DNA of 30,000 nucleotides from positions 2,495,001 through 2,525,000 of the forward strand of contig JACVTC010000001.1 in NCBI GenBank assembly GCA_016946835.1. Reading direction: 5' to 3'. Below the pieces are notes generated by a model. That model was not told where the DNA came from. It made no database searches and saw nothing but the letters and a program-made list of their open reading frames with translations. Numbering within the stretch: position 1 is the first letter of the stretch; each line of letters begins with the position of its first letter. The DNA is from Neocallimastix lanati (nom. inval.) (taxonomy: Eukaryota > Neocallimastigomycota > Neocallimastigomycetes > Neocallimastigales > Neocallimastigaceae). Shown in pieces: positions 11,206 to 22,100 of the stretch. The position numbers and the translations under genes were made by a program.

Positions 11206-11319
11206 ACTTTATTTGTATATTTTTAATCATAAAATATTTTTTTACATATTTTTTATAATTATTATCATAATTATTAATTCTTATTTCTTATTTATTATTA
11301 TAATAAATTTTAATTTAAT

Positions 11320-11321
11320 AT

Positions 11322-11376
<55 letters not shown>

Positions 11377-11379
11377 TTA
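11320..11379. repeat. (TTTA)n microsatellite
   Basis: A tetranucleotide TTTA tract of about 15 units in an AT-rich intergenic stretch. It creates a false open frame of repeated Ile/Tyr/Leu/Phe. Confidence 0.9.
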
Positions 11380-11497
11380 TTTGCTCTTTTTTTTTTTTTT
11401 TGGATTATTCACAGAATACAAAAATTGAATAATTTAATAAATATATTTTTAATTATTTTTAAGATATTTTTTTATATATAATAAAATTAAAAATTTT

Positions 11498-11716
11498 CTT
11501 TTATTAATAAGTAATCTTGTGTCATATTTAATAAAAATATTAATTTATTATCGAATTTTAATTTTATTAATATTTTTATTAAATATGATACAAGATTAGA
11601 TTATTTATTAATAGAAAAAAATTTTTAAAGATATTTTTATATATATAATAAAATTCGATAATAAATTAATATTTTTATTAAATATTACACAACATTACTT
11701 ATTAATAAAAGAGAAT
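11498..11716. repeat. Long inverted repeat (foldback), arms about 65 bp
   Basis: The left arm (about 11499-11563, including AATAAGTAATCTTGTGTCAT and ATTATCGAAT) is nearly the reverse complement of the right arm (about 11651-11715, including ATTCGATAATAAATT and AACATTACTTATTAATAAAAG). A third, partial reverse copy (GATACAAGATTAGATTATT, about 11587-11605) sits in the loop. A direct repeat of an AAGATATTTT...ATAATAAAATT block starts at 11461 and 11629. The region has no coding sequence. It could be a foldback-type element or a rearranged tandem repeat. Confidence 0.6.
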
Positions 11717-11727
11717 TTTTTTTCTAA

Positions 11728-11835
11728 ATATAGTGGGTAGTACAATGATGTCATTTTTTTTTTAATTATGGTGAGTTTGTGCAATGATAATTTTTTTTTT
11801 CTTTTTAGCTATGGTAGGTTGTACAACGATACGAT
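11728..11835. repeat. Three diverged tandem copies of a GTGGGTxGTACAATGAT-like unit
   Basis: Related words occur at about 11728 (AGTGGGTAGTACAATGAT), 11768 (GGTGAGTTTGTGCAATGAT) and 11812 (GGTAGGTTGTACAACGAT), spaced about 40 bp apart and separated by poly(T). They look like a decayed short tandem repeat. Confidence 0.5.
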
Positions 11836-11925
11836 TCTTATTTTTTTTTTTTAAATTTTCAATATTATTATGATGAATTTTATTTATTATGGATATAAAT
11901 TTAGTCAATCAATCAATCAATACAA

Positions 11926-12198
<273 letters not shown>

Positions 12199-12560
12199 AT
12201 AAATAAATAAATAATTATATATAATAAATAATATATAATAAAAAATAAATAATAAAAAATTAATAAAAAGAATATTTATTAATAATAAATAATAAATAAT
12301 AAATAATAAATAATAATAAATAATAAATAATAAATAATAAATAATAAATAATAAATAATAAAAAATAAATAATAAAAAATAAATAATAAATAATAAATAA
12401 TAAATAAATAAATAAAATATATAAATAAATAACATGTATAAATAAAATAAATAAATAAATAAAATAAATAAATAAATAAAATGTATAAATAAAATAAATA
12501 AATAAATAATTATATAAATAAATAGTTAATTAATTAATTAATGAACAAATATTAAATATT
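12199..12560. repeat. (AAAT)n/(AAT)n low-complexity tract
   Basis: Interspersed AAAT and AAT repeats with no coding potential. The Tyr/Leu/Ile-rich minus-strand frame through it is a repeat artefact. Confidence 0.85.
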
Positions 12561-14813
12561 AAATAAATAATCAAAAAATAAAATTAATAGTTAATAATAA
12601 ATAAATAGAAATATGAAATTGATTATTAAATTATTTTTCAAACATTAATAACATATATTATGGTATATTATAAAATATTATTTATTATTTATTGTTATTA
12701 TTATATTTCATGCCAATTATTTTGCTAATATTATTTACAATAAAATATACATAAGTATTAATTACTAATAACAGTTAAAAAACTTTGTAAAAAAAAAATA
12801 TGTTAATTGTAATTAATTAGTATTAAACTATATTGAAACTTCATAGCTAATATATTAATATATATTACATATATACAAATAATATATAATATATAATAAT
12901 ATATAATAATATATATACTATATTATAATATATAATAATATATTATAATATATAATAATATATAATAATATATAATAATATATAATAATATATAATAATT
13001 ACTAATATTATTTTATACTTTAAACTTTTTGTTATTTCATGCCTTTTCTTTATTTTATTATTTATATATATAATTTCTAAATAAGATTCCATTTATTTAG
13101 AATAGTTTAAAGCTTTATAATAATTTATTAATATTAAATAATATATATTTTAACAATTCTAAATAAAAAAAGGTTAAAATGATTTCAAAATAAATAATAA
13201 AATAGTTTTATATTTAGTGATGAATGAATGCATTTTAAAAACTAAAATTTCTTTTTTAAAATAAACTTTTTATAAAATAATACTTAATAAAAATAAATAT
13301 CATTCTGAATATATATATATATATGTATAAATGAAACCGAATATATCCTAAGTTAATGTTTACTTAATTAAATTTTAATTTTCTTATTATAATAAAATTA
13401 TAAAAAAAAAAAAAAGTAAAATAATTGAAATCAAGTATCATTACTTTAATTAAGTAACCACTTAATAAAAAAAAAAAAAGTTTTTTAACAATAAAAATAT
13501 TTAAAATAAAAATATAATGTATAATATATTATACATATATTTTATGAAATTCTTTAAAATTTTATAGTTTTATTTAATTTTTTAAAACGAAATAATAAAA
13601 TATAGAAATATTGATTTTTTTTTTTTTTTTTTTTTTTTAAATAAAAAACTTACTTTTATTCTAAAGAATTATGTTTAAATATATATATATTAGGTAAATA
13701 TAAGTTTGTAAATCGTTAATAATTATAAAGATAAATTTATTAAAATGATTATAGAAAAGAAAATAAAGATATTAAAGAATTTATGGTAAAAAGTTTTTTT
13801 TTTTTTACATACCAAAAATAATGCTATATTTCACATGTTATATATGCGCCACAATTAACTATACTTATATACATGTTATATATTTATTACTATTTTTATA
13901 ATATTTTTATATATTACAACTTATTATATTTTAATTAAATATTATATAATATATATATTGAACATATATTATTATAAGTTTTTATATTAATAGTTCTTAT
14001 AAATATAATTATTCATTGTGTGCTTATTCAATAACATGGAATTGTCCAAATTATATCCATAGAAATCTATTTTGTACAATCCATTATCCATTATCAATTT
14101 ATTAGTTAAGGAGTGTTTGCATAAAATAAAAATTTAATAAAAAAAAAATTATTTAAAAAAAAAAAAAAAAAAAAGAAATAAAATAGAATGGTCAACATTG
14201 TAAGTAATATTTAATATTTTTTTTTAAAATAATTTTAAATACATTCACAAAATTTAATACATTCAATAGTTATTTATAAAAATGTTTAAAAATGTAGTAC
14301 AATCAATTTATATTTTATTTTACAATAATTATAAAATAAAATAAAGAGTAACTATAATATAATAAATATAGTAATATAATATAATATAATATAATAAATA
14401 TAGTAAAATAAAATATAATAAAAAATAATATAATAAATATATAATATAATGTTAATATAGTTTAATAAATTATTAGTGTTTTAATTATACAAATAAAAAT
14501 TATAAAAGAATATTAAATTTCTTTGTAAAAACTTTTTTTTTTCAAAATAAAAGATAAAAGTTTATATATATATAAATATATATATTTAAAAATCAAGAAT
14601 TAAAAAAAAAAAAATAAATAAATATACTAAGAAGTATTAAATTAAGAAAAAAATAATAAAATAAATTATAGAATTTTTTTTTTTTTTTTTTTTTTTTGTA
14701 TTTTGAAGGTAAAAAAAAAAAGATAAAAAGATAAAAGATATTATAAATTTAATAATATAAGTTAAAAGAATCAACTTTATTAATTTATTTAAATATTTTT
14801 TCATAGTTGAAAA
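12561..14813. other. AT-rich intergenic region, no gene seen
   Basis: About 2.2 kb of very AT-rich sequence. It includes a (TATAATA)n-type repeat (about 12870-13000), several poly(A)/poly(T) runs and short TA tracts. No open frame, RNA gene or mobile-element signature is evident. The final stretch before 14814 presumably holds the promoter of the secreted-protein gene, but no specific element can be pointed out. Confidence 0.6.
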
Positions 14814-15413
14814 ATGGATTTTAAATTTAGAAACTTAGTTTTATTATGCATTGTTTTTATTGCATTATTTAATGAGGTATATGCAGAAATAGAACCTTAT
14901 GATCCAGAAAAACCTACTGAAAAAGAAGAAGGTCCAGATCCAGAAAGAAGTGCAGGAGCTGATGTTCCAATGTTAACAACCCCAGTTACTACAGAACATG
15001 AAAAATCAACTCGAACTTCTAAAACTACAAGATACGAAGAACCAACTGCAACAACTACCAGAACTACTACAAGAGATGAAGAAAGAACTACTAAAACTAC
15101 TAAAACTACTAAAACTAAAACTACTACAACTAAAACTAAAACTACTACAAGAGATGAAGATGAAGAACCAACAACTACTAAGACTACTACAACTAGAACT
15201 ACTACAAGAGAAGAAGATGAAGAACCAACTACAAGAACTACTAAAACTAAAACAAGAATCAATGACGAACAAACTGAAACCAGTAGAAATGTTGAACCAA
15301 CTCCATCCAATAGTGATGAGGTAGGTAAATCAGAAAGTTCTGATGATGAAAATTTAATAGATAATACTGAAAAGTCAAAGAAGAAACGTATATGCATTGT
15401 TAAAAAGGATTAA
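14814..15413 (+). CDS. Secreted Thr-rich low-complexity protein
   Basis: An intact single-exon frame of 199 codons. Residues 1-24 form a classic signal peptide: a basic start, a hydrophobic core and a likely cleavage after VYA (EVYA|EIEP). The mature protein is acidic near the N-terminus (EIEPYDPEKPTEKEEG). Residues of about 54-150 are a run of TTT/TKTT units punctuated by charged RDE/EEDEE blocks, for example TTTRDEDEEPTT and TTTREEDEEPTT, suggesting internal duplication. The tail is Ser/Asp/Glu-rich and ends in a basic KKKRICIVKKD. No catalytic domain, dockerin or GPI signal is seen. Thr-rich secreted regions are commonly O-glycosylated, so a cell-surface or matrix role is possible but inferred. 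The composition is sharply different from the neighbouring Asn-rich proteins. The opposite-strand frames are shadows of this repeat. Confidence 0.8.
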   Translation: MDFKFRNLVLLCIVFIALFNEVYAEIEPYDPEKPTEKEEGPDPERSAGADVPMLTTPVTTEHEKSTRTSKTTRYEEPTATTTRTTTRDEERTTKTTKTTKTKTTTTKTKTTTRDEDEEPTTTKTTTTRTTTREEDEEPTTRTTKTKTRINDEQTETSRNVEPTPSNSDEVGKSESSDDENLIDNTEKSKKKRICIVKKD

Positions 15414-15889
15414 ATGCTAGTAAATAAATAAATATAGCATTTATATTAAAATAAATAAAAAAGATATATAAAAATAAATAAATAAATAAATAAAAAAAGT
15501 AAAATAAATAAATAAATAAAGTAAAGTTAATTGAATGAAAAAATGATTAATAAATATTAAATAAAATAAGTAATTAAAAAATACTTAAAAATAAAAAATT
15601 AAATAAAATTTAAAGAAATTATTAAATGACTGTATAAATAAGTATAATTAAAATATTTGAAATATTTTTAAAAATAAAATTTTATTTTAAATGATCTAAT
15701 ATTTAATTTAAACTAATAAGAAAAAGTATATACTTTTTCTTATAATAAAATAAAAAATAAATAATGAATTTACGAATGTGCATATTGTACTAAAATGAAA
15801 TTAATAAAAAGTATGTTTAAAGTACCTAATAAATAATTTATTATAAAAATGAATAAAAATCATTATAAATCATATAATAGTTTTTATAA
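15414..15889. other. AT-rich intergenic region, no gene seen
   Basis: (AAAT)n-type sequence and AT-rich spacer downstream of the secreted-protein gene. No open frame or structured element is evident. Confidence 0.6.
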
Positions 15890-16510
15890 TATATATTCTT
15901 ATGGACTGTTTTTCTGGGACTATGGAGGGTTGCCCAAGCAGGGGTGTACTTGATTTAAGTATATTAAATCGCCTGCAAGGGGAATTAACTTTACTTTTAT
16001 AAAGTAGATCCACAGTACTGGTGCAAAATAGTAGTAGTAAAGTTATATTTTGTGTTAATTTATAACATTATGCGCAATGGTAATGTTATTGGTAAAATTT
16101 TTTCTGGTGAACATTCACTGCGGAATATAATGGTGCATTTTTAGAACATTGTTAAATAAGTTACACACAAGAAAAAGTAATACATTTTCATTGTATTTCT
16201 ATTATCATGTAGTATTACTATTCTTATGTAAGAATCTATTGTATTCAATTGTATTTCAACTATATATTTCATGTATCACGTTGTAAGAGATTGATTCACT
16301 CTAAATCTTGTAGTAATTTATTTAACTCTTTACTAAATTTGTGCCATTATATTTCATCAGTTCAATCTTAGTTATTAAATACTTTATGATATTCAAATTA
16401 AATAATATACTGAAAAAAAGTGCTAAATCAAGTTATTTTTCAATCGTTCAACAAACTACTAATTATCGAAATTATTTACTCCAAAAAGATATAAAACTAT
16501 TATAATTCTC
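15890..16510. other. Unassigned segment with higher GC and potential RNA structure
   Basis: About 600 bp whose composition is clearly less AT-biased than its surroundings, with no long open frame. Near its left end, two mutually exclusive hairpins share bases: TACTT-GATTT-AAGTA (15947-15961) and GATTTAA-GTATA-TTAAATC (15952-15970). The words TTGCCCAAGCAGG and TTGATTTAAG recall the D arm and anticodon arm of a tRNA-Leu, but no acceptor stem or B box is present. It may be an old mobile element or a non-coding RNA. It is bounded on the right by a LINE insertion. Confidence 0.35.
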
Positions 16511-16522
16511 ATTATACTCAAG
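16511..16522. repeat. Target-site duplication, left (ATTATACTCAAG)
   Basis: Exact match to 17092-17103 on the far side of the truncated LINE. Confidence 0.9.
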
Positions 16523-17050
16523 GGAACAGAGACAATTAAATGAACTACTTTTCAAAGGTTCATCTGAGTCACCTGTTCCAAAAATTGTGGGCTTGGCGGA
16601 ATTCTTAACAAGTGCAATACCTATCATAAGTAGTTCGTTTGAGCTATTATTTGATAGGTATTGCAAAATACCAAACTTATCCAAGAGCGTCGACGTCGTA
16701 CTGATAAGGCATAATGATAATACAGGATCGTCATCTATTTCTACGAAGGATGAATCTTGCCCTATAGTAGTTCAATAAATGATGAATCCGGGGAGAGTTT
16801 AGTGGACACCACATTATCTATTTTAAAGATGTTACTTCTAGGTTTTATTTCTTTTTTATTTGTTAGGAAGGGAAAAATTCCCGCATAGTACAACTTGCCG
16901 AAACACATAGTATTTTCGAGCTTTTTTTTTTTTTTTATTTTTTTTTATTTTTTAAATTTTTTTATTTTTAATTTCAAATGTACTTTTCACCTACATGTAT
17001 TTTTTAAAATAAAATTAATAAAGTTTTGGAAGTGTATTCTCTTCCCTGTC

Positions 17051-17091
<41 letters not shown>
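16523..17091 (+). mobile_element. 5'-truncated LINE insertion with target-site duplication
   Basis: The 12-bp sequence ATTATACTCAAG occurs at 16511-16522, directly before the element, and at 17092-17103, directly after its poly(A). This is the signature of target-primed reverse transcription. The element is nearly identical to the last part of copy 1 (from about 5814 to its tail). It comprises the end of the polyprotein frame, the 3' UTR (ATGAATCCGGGGAGAG at about 16779), hairpin GGAAGTG-TATT-CTCTTCC (17028-17045, one mismatch), CCTGTCTATA and about 38 A. The long A tail and intact duplications suggest a fairly young event. Confidence 0.9.
16525..16778 (+). pseudogene. LINE ORF2 C-terminal remnant in the truncated insertion
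   Basis: The frame is open from the insertion point (EQRQLNELLFKGSSESP) to the TAA at 16778. It aligns without gaps to the end of the copy-1 frame except near the end, where TGSSSISTKDESCPIVVQ replaces TGLSSIFSRRLNLALVVQ because of small indels. It has no start or promoter of its own and is a dead fragment. Confidence 0.8.
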
Positions 17092-17094
<3 letters not shown>

Positions 17095-17103
17095 ATACTC
17101 AAG
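17092..17103. repeat. Target-site duplication, right (ATTATACTCAAG)
   Basis: Second copy of the duplication, immediately after the poly(A). Confidence 0.9.
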
Positions 17104-17179
17104 ACTTTATAATAAAAACTGATTTTTATTTTTTATTTTTTTTTAGTTTATTAACTTTTAGTTTTTTATTACTACTATT

Positions 17180-17478
17180 ATGGAAATCCAATATTTAAAA
17201 AATAAAAAATTCATTCTAAGAGGTTCAAGGTGCCACGGTATTCCAATGGAGAATACGAAACAACGCTAAATTCGTGGACTTCGCTCATGGCCAGAAATCA
17301 AAATGAGAAGATATTTAAAGAAAATTCTGAAAGAATTAAAAATATTAAGGTTTTATTAGTTAAACGTATTGCTAATTTTAACGATGTAATCTTTAAAATT
17401 AAAATAATAGGTAATGAAGAAGAAATAACATCTATTACCGAATGTATAGTTAATAGTTGTAAAATGTGCTTCAATTAA
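17180..17478 (+). pseudogene. N-terminal ORF remnant of the LINE-related element
   Basis: Two overlapping frames probably form one former ORF. The ATG at 17180 opens MEIQYLKNKKFILRGSRCHG and stops at about 17269, while the frame 17230-17478 continues with NEKIFKENSERIKNIKVLLVKRIANF and ends at CKMCFN. The sequence is Lys/Ile/Asn-rich with no motif I can name. By position it could be an ORF1/gag-like protein or the start of the endonuclease ORF. Confidence 0.45.
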
Positions 17479-17541
17479 TATTATTGATTGTAGCAAAAGG
17501 AATCATAAATTCAGTTTTTCTTCTCTCAAAAGGAAACATTT

Positions 17542-17597
17542 TCAGAAAAAGTGAATTCATCATATAATATCAGAAAAAGTGAATTCATCATATAATA
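17542..17597. repeat. 28-bp perfect tandem duplication
   Basis: A 28-bp unit starting TCAGAAAAAGTGAATTCATC is repeated exactly at 17542-17569 and 17570-17597. Because 28 is not a multiple of three, the duplication shifts the frame between the upstream ORF and the endonuclease ORF. Confidence 0.9.
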
Positions 17598-18295
17598 TCA
17601 ACTTATTCACTACTTCAAATTCAAATACAAGTTCAAGTCAAAATTCAAATTCAAGTTCAAGTACAAGTTCAAATTCAAGTTTAGGTTCAATTTCAAATTT
17701 ATGTTTCAATTCAGATTCAAGTTCAGATTCAAATTCAAATTCCAGTTCATTCAATTATAATAATTCCAATCATATTAATAACACTCATATTAATAATAAT
17801 ACAGTTAAAGAATTTTCTCTATGTGACGGTTGGAATACTAATGGATGGAATTTTGATAAAAAAGATAGTGTTGAATTCTTTATTTCATTGTACAAACCAC
17901 TTTTCTTACGCTTTCAGGAAACAGGAAATGGTTCAGGTTCTAGCAGTAAATATCCATGTCGAGTATCATTAAAAAACTACAAACATTTCTTCAAAAAAGC
18001 TAATAATGAAATTCCCGGTAAAAGAGGACTTTATATTGGGTTTTATAATTCTTGTCAAGCCTCTCTTGAAAACAACACTTATGAGTATATTATTTCTTTG
18101 TATACTTATAATTTTTGGAATTTCACTAAATGTTCTATTGGTAATGTGTACGTACCTCATAGTGGCCATAGCCTTCATGCTAGAGCTGCTAGAATTGAAA
18201 TTTTTTCGTGGTTAAATAGTCACTCTTCTCATCCTTCAATGTTGGTTGGTGAAAAAGTTAAAGTAAATGATGGGGAACAAAGACAATTAAGTTGA
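17579..18295 (+). pseudogene. APE-type endonuclease domain fused to the LINE C-terminal module
   Basis: The frame opens with a Ser/Asn-rich linker (about 80 codons), then the endonuclease/exonuclease/phosphatase fold motifs of non-LTR elements: CDGWNTNGWNFDKKDSVEFF (the N-x-N-G-W signature), KPLFLRFQETG (the catalytic QE of the QET motif), RGLYIGFY, and SIGNVYVPHSGHSLHARAAR followed by SHPSMLVGE (the place where LVGDFN is expected). There it jumps to KVKVNDGEQRQLS, the C-terminal module, and stops at 18295. The GDFN asparagine and the C-terminal half of the nuclease (including the usual SDH motif) are missing, so the nuclease should be inactive. Confidence 0.75.
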
Positions 18296-18568
18296 CAATA
18301 TTTTTAAACAAAGTTCAACTTCGTTGACTGTTCCGTATTTTGTTGGGGGGGATTGCGGAGTTTCTAACAAACCTAATACCATTAATTTGTCGATCTTTTA
18401 GATTGATGATGAAATGGTAAGGCATGAATTTTCACCTCCTGGTAAAAGATCTGATACAGATTCGATTGATAACACTAATTCTGAAATTATTACTCCCAAT
18501 AATGGATGTGATGTTATCATCGATGAATGGGAAAAGTTAGAAACTATTGATTCTAACGCACTTTTATA
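18260..18568 (+). pseudogene. Frameshifted C-terminal module of the LINE-related element
   Basis: After GEQRQL the reading must shift by one base to continue the homology (DNIFKQSSTSLTVPYFVG, compare NELLFKGSSESAVPKIVG in copy 1). It later reads MVRHEFSPPGKRSDTDSIDN and ends KLETIDSNALL at 18568. The similarity identifies the same C-terminal module in a diverged subfamily. A run of seven G (18345-18351) is a likely slippage site. Confidence 0.6.
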
Positions 18569-18684
18569 GTTATATAATATATAATATTTCATTTCATGTA
18601 TTTTATTTTTTCTTTAAAATCATGTAATTTTATTATTATTATAAATTAAATAAAGTTTTCTCTAAGTCTACGAAAAAAAAAAAA

Positions 18685-19162
18685 AGTATATATATATATA
18701 TATATCAAAAGCTGTAAATTATTAATTATAATGTAGTAAAGTATTATAAGGTTTATTTACAATATATGTTAAATTTCAAATAATAATTTGAAAAATTATT
18801 AACAATTATTAATTGGTTAAATTTTATGATTCATTTTTTTTTTTTTATTCAAATTTAAAAGAATAATATAAATACATGTAATTTTTCTATAATTCAAAAA
18901 AAAAAAAAAAAAAAAAAAAAATAAAAAATAAAAATAAAAAAATAAAAAAATAAAAAATAAATAAATAAGTAAATAAATAGATAAATAAATGAATAAATTG
19001 TAAAAATAAACAAATTGAAATAAAAGTATAAATAAAAATAAATATAAAAATAAATTAGATAAAGTATTAAGATATAATAAATAGAAAAAATAAATAGAAA
19101 TAATAAATAGATAAAATAATTAATTAATTAAAAAGTTAATGAAATAAATAGTAGAAGTAAAG
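18685..19162. other. AT-rich upstream region of the middle LRR gene
   Basis: TA repeats, a poly(A) run (about 18897-18921) and AAAT-rich sequence. No gene is seen. It presumably includes the promoter of the gene starting at 19163, but no element can be identified with confidence. Confidence 0.5.
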
Positions 19163-22100
19163 ATGAAAAATAATACTTTTTATTTATTTATATTACTTTT
19201 GAAAATATGTTTTACTCTTTCTCAACAAGCATTAACTCTTCAACAACAGTGTGATAAATTTAGATTGTTTTTAAAAGATAATAATTTACCATTTGTTGAA
19301 GAAAAAGATAATTGTTGTAATTTAATTAAAAATATAGCCTGTGATAACGTAACAAATACAATAAATGAAGTGTTAGTAAATAAGAATATTTATGTATAAA
19401 ATTATTAAATACTACTAACATTTTTATATATTATTAATTTTAAATATGTACAATTTAAATATATTTTATTTTTATTTATATAATTTTGTTAAAATAGATC
19501 TATTAATTTTTTAAATTTAAAAAAACCATTGGATTATAAAAATTATCCTATATTACCTGATTTAAAATTATTGTATGTAAATTTATTTTAAATATATTTT
19601 AAAATTACAAAATAAAAATTATTAAATTTATTAAAATTTATGAATTAATATAGGGAAGTAATTTGAAATAGAAAAGTATTAATAAAAATAAATTAAAATA
19701 AAATAGATAGTGAAATAGTATAAAATGATAAAGTGTTAATAAAAAATATAAAAATAAATAACATAAAATAAAATAAAAATAGAAATAATATTAAATTAAT
19801 TAAAATAAAATAATTAGAGGCTTAAATTATGTGAATGTGGATGAAAGTGGTAGCTATCCAAATATATTGTTTCAACCAAAAATTGAAAAAATGTAAGTTT
19901 AAAGAGTATATAATTTTAGAAATATTTTAACGTTATATAATTTTATTTTTAATTTTATTTATTTATTATAATTAATAAAAATTCTAAATTATATATAATT
20001 AGACGTATTTATAATAGTAATTACACAGTATTTAATAAGGAAATAGAAAGCTTACAAAATTTGAAAATATTGTTAGTAAATTTTTTAATCATTAAAAAAA
20101 AACAATAAATAAAATATTATTATTTATTTATAATTATCAATATAAAATTTAATGAAAAATAAAATTTTTAAATAAATAAATGGTAGGCAAATTAAAACTT
20201 GTAAACTTAAGAACTTTCCATATCAGCTTCAAAATTTAAAAAATTTAGAAGAATTGTAATATTATAATATAATTTTTAATGTTGAGATTTTATATAAAAT
20301 TAATAATCTAATAAATATAAAATTTACTTTTTAGGAGTTTTTATTATAATGAATTTAAAGAACCGATAACAAGTGAAATTAAAAATTTCGTATCTTTGAA
20401 GAAGCTGTAATATTAATTGATGATGAAATTAATGAAAAGTTTAAATGAAAAATATTTAAATAATTAATAATTATTTATTAATTATTTTATTTTATTTTAT
20501 TTTATTTTATTTTTTTTTTTTTTTTTTTTTGTTTAAATATTAAATAGTGAATTAAGTTTTAATCATTTAAAAGATTTCATGAATATTCCTCCAAATCTTG
20601 AAAGCCTGTAATGTATATAAATATAATAATATATAATTGATATATATAATATAAATTATTAAATATTATTTCATATAATGTAGTGAACTTGAAAATGCTG
20701 AAGTTGGTTCTATAGATATTGATATTTTAAAAGATCTTACTTATCTGTAAGTAAAATATATAACAATAAATTTTAAATAAATTAATTCTTATATAATCTT
20801 ATATAATAATTTTATATATTATTATATATTCAGCGGATTGAGGTCTAATCCAATTAAAAATATTGATAATATGTTTGAAGAAATTACTAATAAATTACCA
20901 AAATTGACAGAATTGTAGGATTATTATGATATATGATATTTATATAAAAAAATTAATTAATATTTAAATATTAAATAAATATTATTAATATTTTCATTCA
21001 ATGATAATTAATAATTATAGAAATTTATCTAAAGATACTGTCTCAGTAATTCCAAAATCGATTAAAAATTTAACAAATCTAAAGTCACTGTATGTTACAT
21101 CGCTGTTATTAGCTATATAATTAAAAACATATAATATAATAAAATTACAATATATTAAATTTTTTATATTCTTTACTATATGTATAGAAATCTAGAAGAA
21201 AATAAAATTATGGTAATACCTGATGAATTATATTCTTTATCCTTAGATACAGTGTATGTAGTAATAGAAAAATAATTCTTTTAATTTACAATTCATTAAT
21301 ATTAAAATTCAAATTTTTAATTTATTTTTAATTAATTAAAATAAATAACTATTATAGGCATTTAAAAGGAAATCCAAATTTAATGGGATCCTTTAAATTT
21401 AATCACGTTGAAGATTGTACAATTGAAAATTCAAATATATGTTTTCAAAATGAGAGCGTATGTACAAAATTAGATATTGAGAAGCCAAATATTTGTACGG
21501 AAAAAGAATTAAATGAAATTAAAAAACTTCAAGAAGAGAGATATAAAATTTTTGAAGGACAAGAAAAATTTAAAAAAATAAATAAAGAAGAAAAAGAAAT
21601 GTCATTTTTTGAGGAAAATAAATTAATTATTATTTCATTAATAATAGCTATTGTCTTATTATTAATTTTTATTATTTACTTTTTCTTTTACAATAAAAAT
21701 AAAAATCAACCTATTTTTATTAAAGATGAAAATAATGCAACTTATGCTTATACTAATAACGAAAAAAGTAGAGAATATATTAATGAATTAAACGTAAGTA
21801 ATTCTGATATCAAAGAAAAAGAGTTAAAAGCTGATGATTCATTAATTGAAAAAAGAAATATTTCAAATAATTATGAAAAGAATTTAAATGAAAATAATTC
21901 TTATATATCTCAACCTGAACAAGCATATATTACAAATTTAAATGGAAATAATAATATGAATAATAATGTTATTATAAATTCTCAATTAAGTCCTCAATTA
22001 AGTGCACAATTAAGTCCTCAATTAAATTCTCAATTAAATCCTCAATTAAGTGCTCAGTTAAGTTCTCAATTAAGTCCTCAATTAAGTCCTCAATTAAATG

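Larger units (their letters stand above)
17180..18684 (+). mobile_element. LINE-related element lacking reverse transcriptase
   Basis: In order: a possible first reading frame (ATG at 17180, MEIQYLKNKKFILRG, soon frameshifted into the frame 17230-17478); a 28-bp tandem duplication (17542-17597); an endonuclease-domain frame (17579-18295); a frameshifted C-terminal module (18260-18568) related to that of copy 1; a 3' UTR; and AAGTCTACG followed by poly(A) (to 18684). The RT and zinc-finger region normally found between endonuclease and C-terminal module, some 2 kb, is absent. The 3' hairpin seen in the other copies is not recognisable. It is an internally deleted copy or a non-autonomous derivative. 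The left boundary is uncertain. Confidence 0.7.

Noticed and set aside
14897-15397. Minus-strand and alternative plus-strand frames over the Thr-rich gene
   Set aside because: They are shadows of the ACT/ACA repeat. Only the plus-strand frame from 14814 has a signal peptide and sensible composition.
15925-15990. Functional tRNA-Leu(UAA)
   Set aside because: Some D-arm and anticodon-like words are present, but there is no acceptor stem, no T arm/B box, and the anticodon stem does not pair.
17969-18215. Alternative frames across the endonuclease region on both strands
   Set aside because: They overlap the frame that carries the ordered endonuclease motifs and have none of their own.
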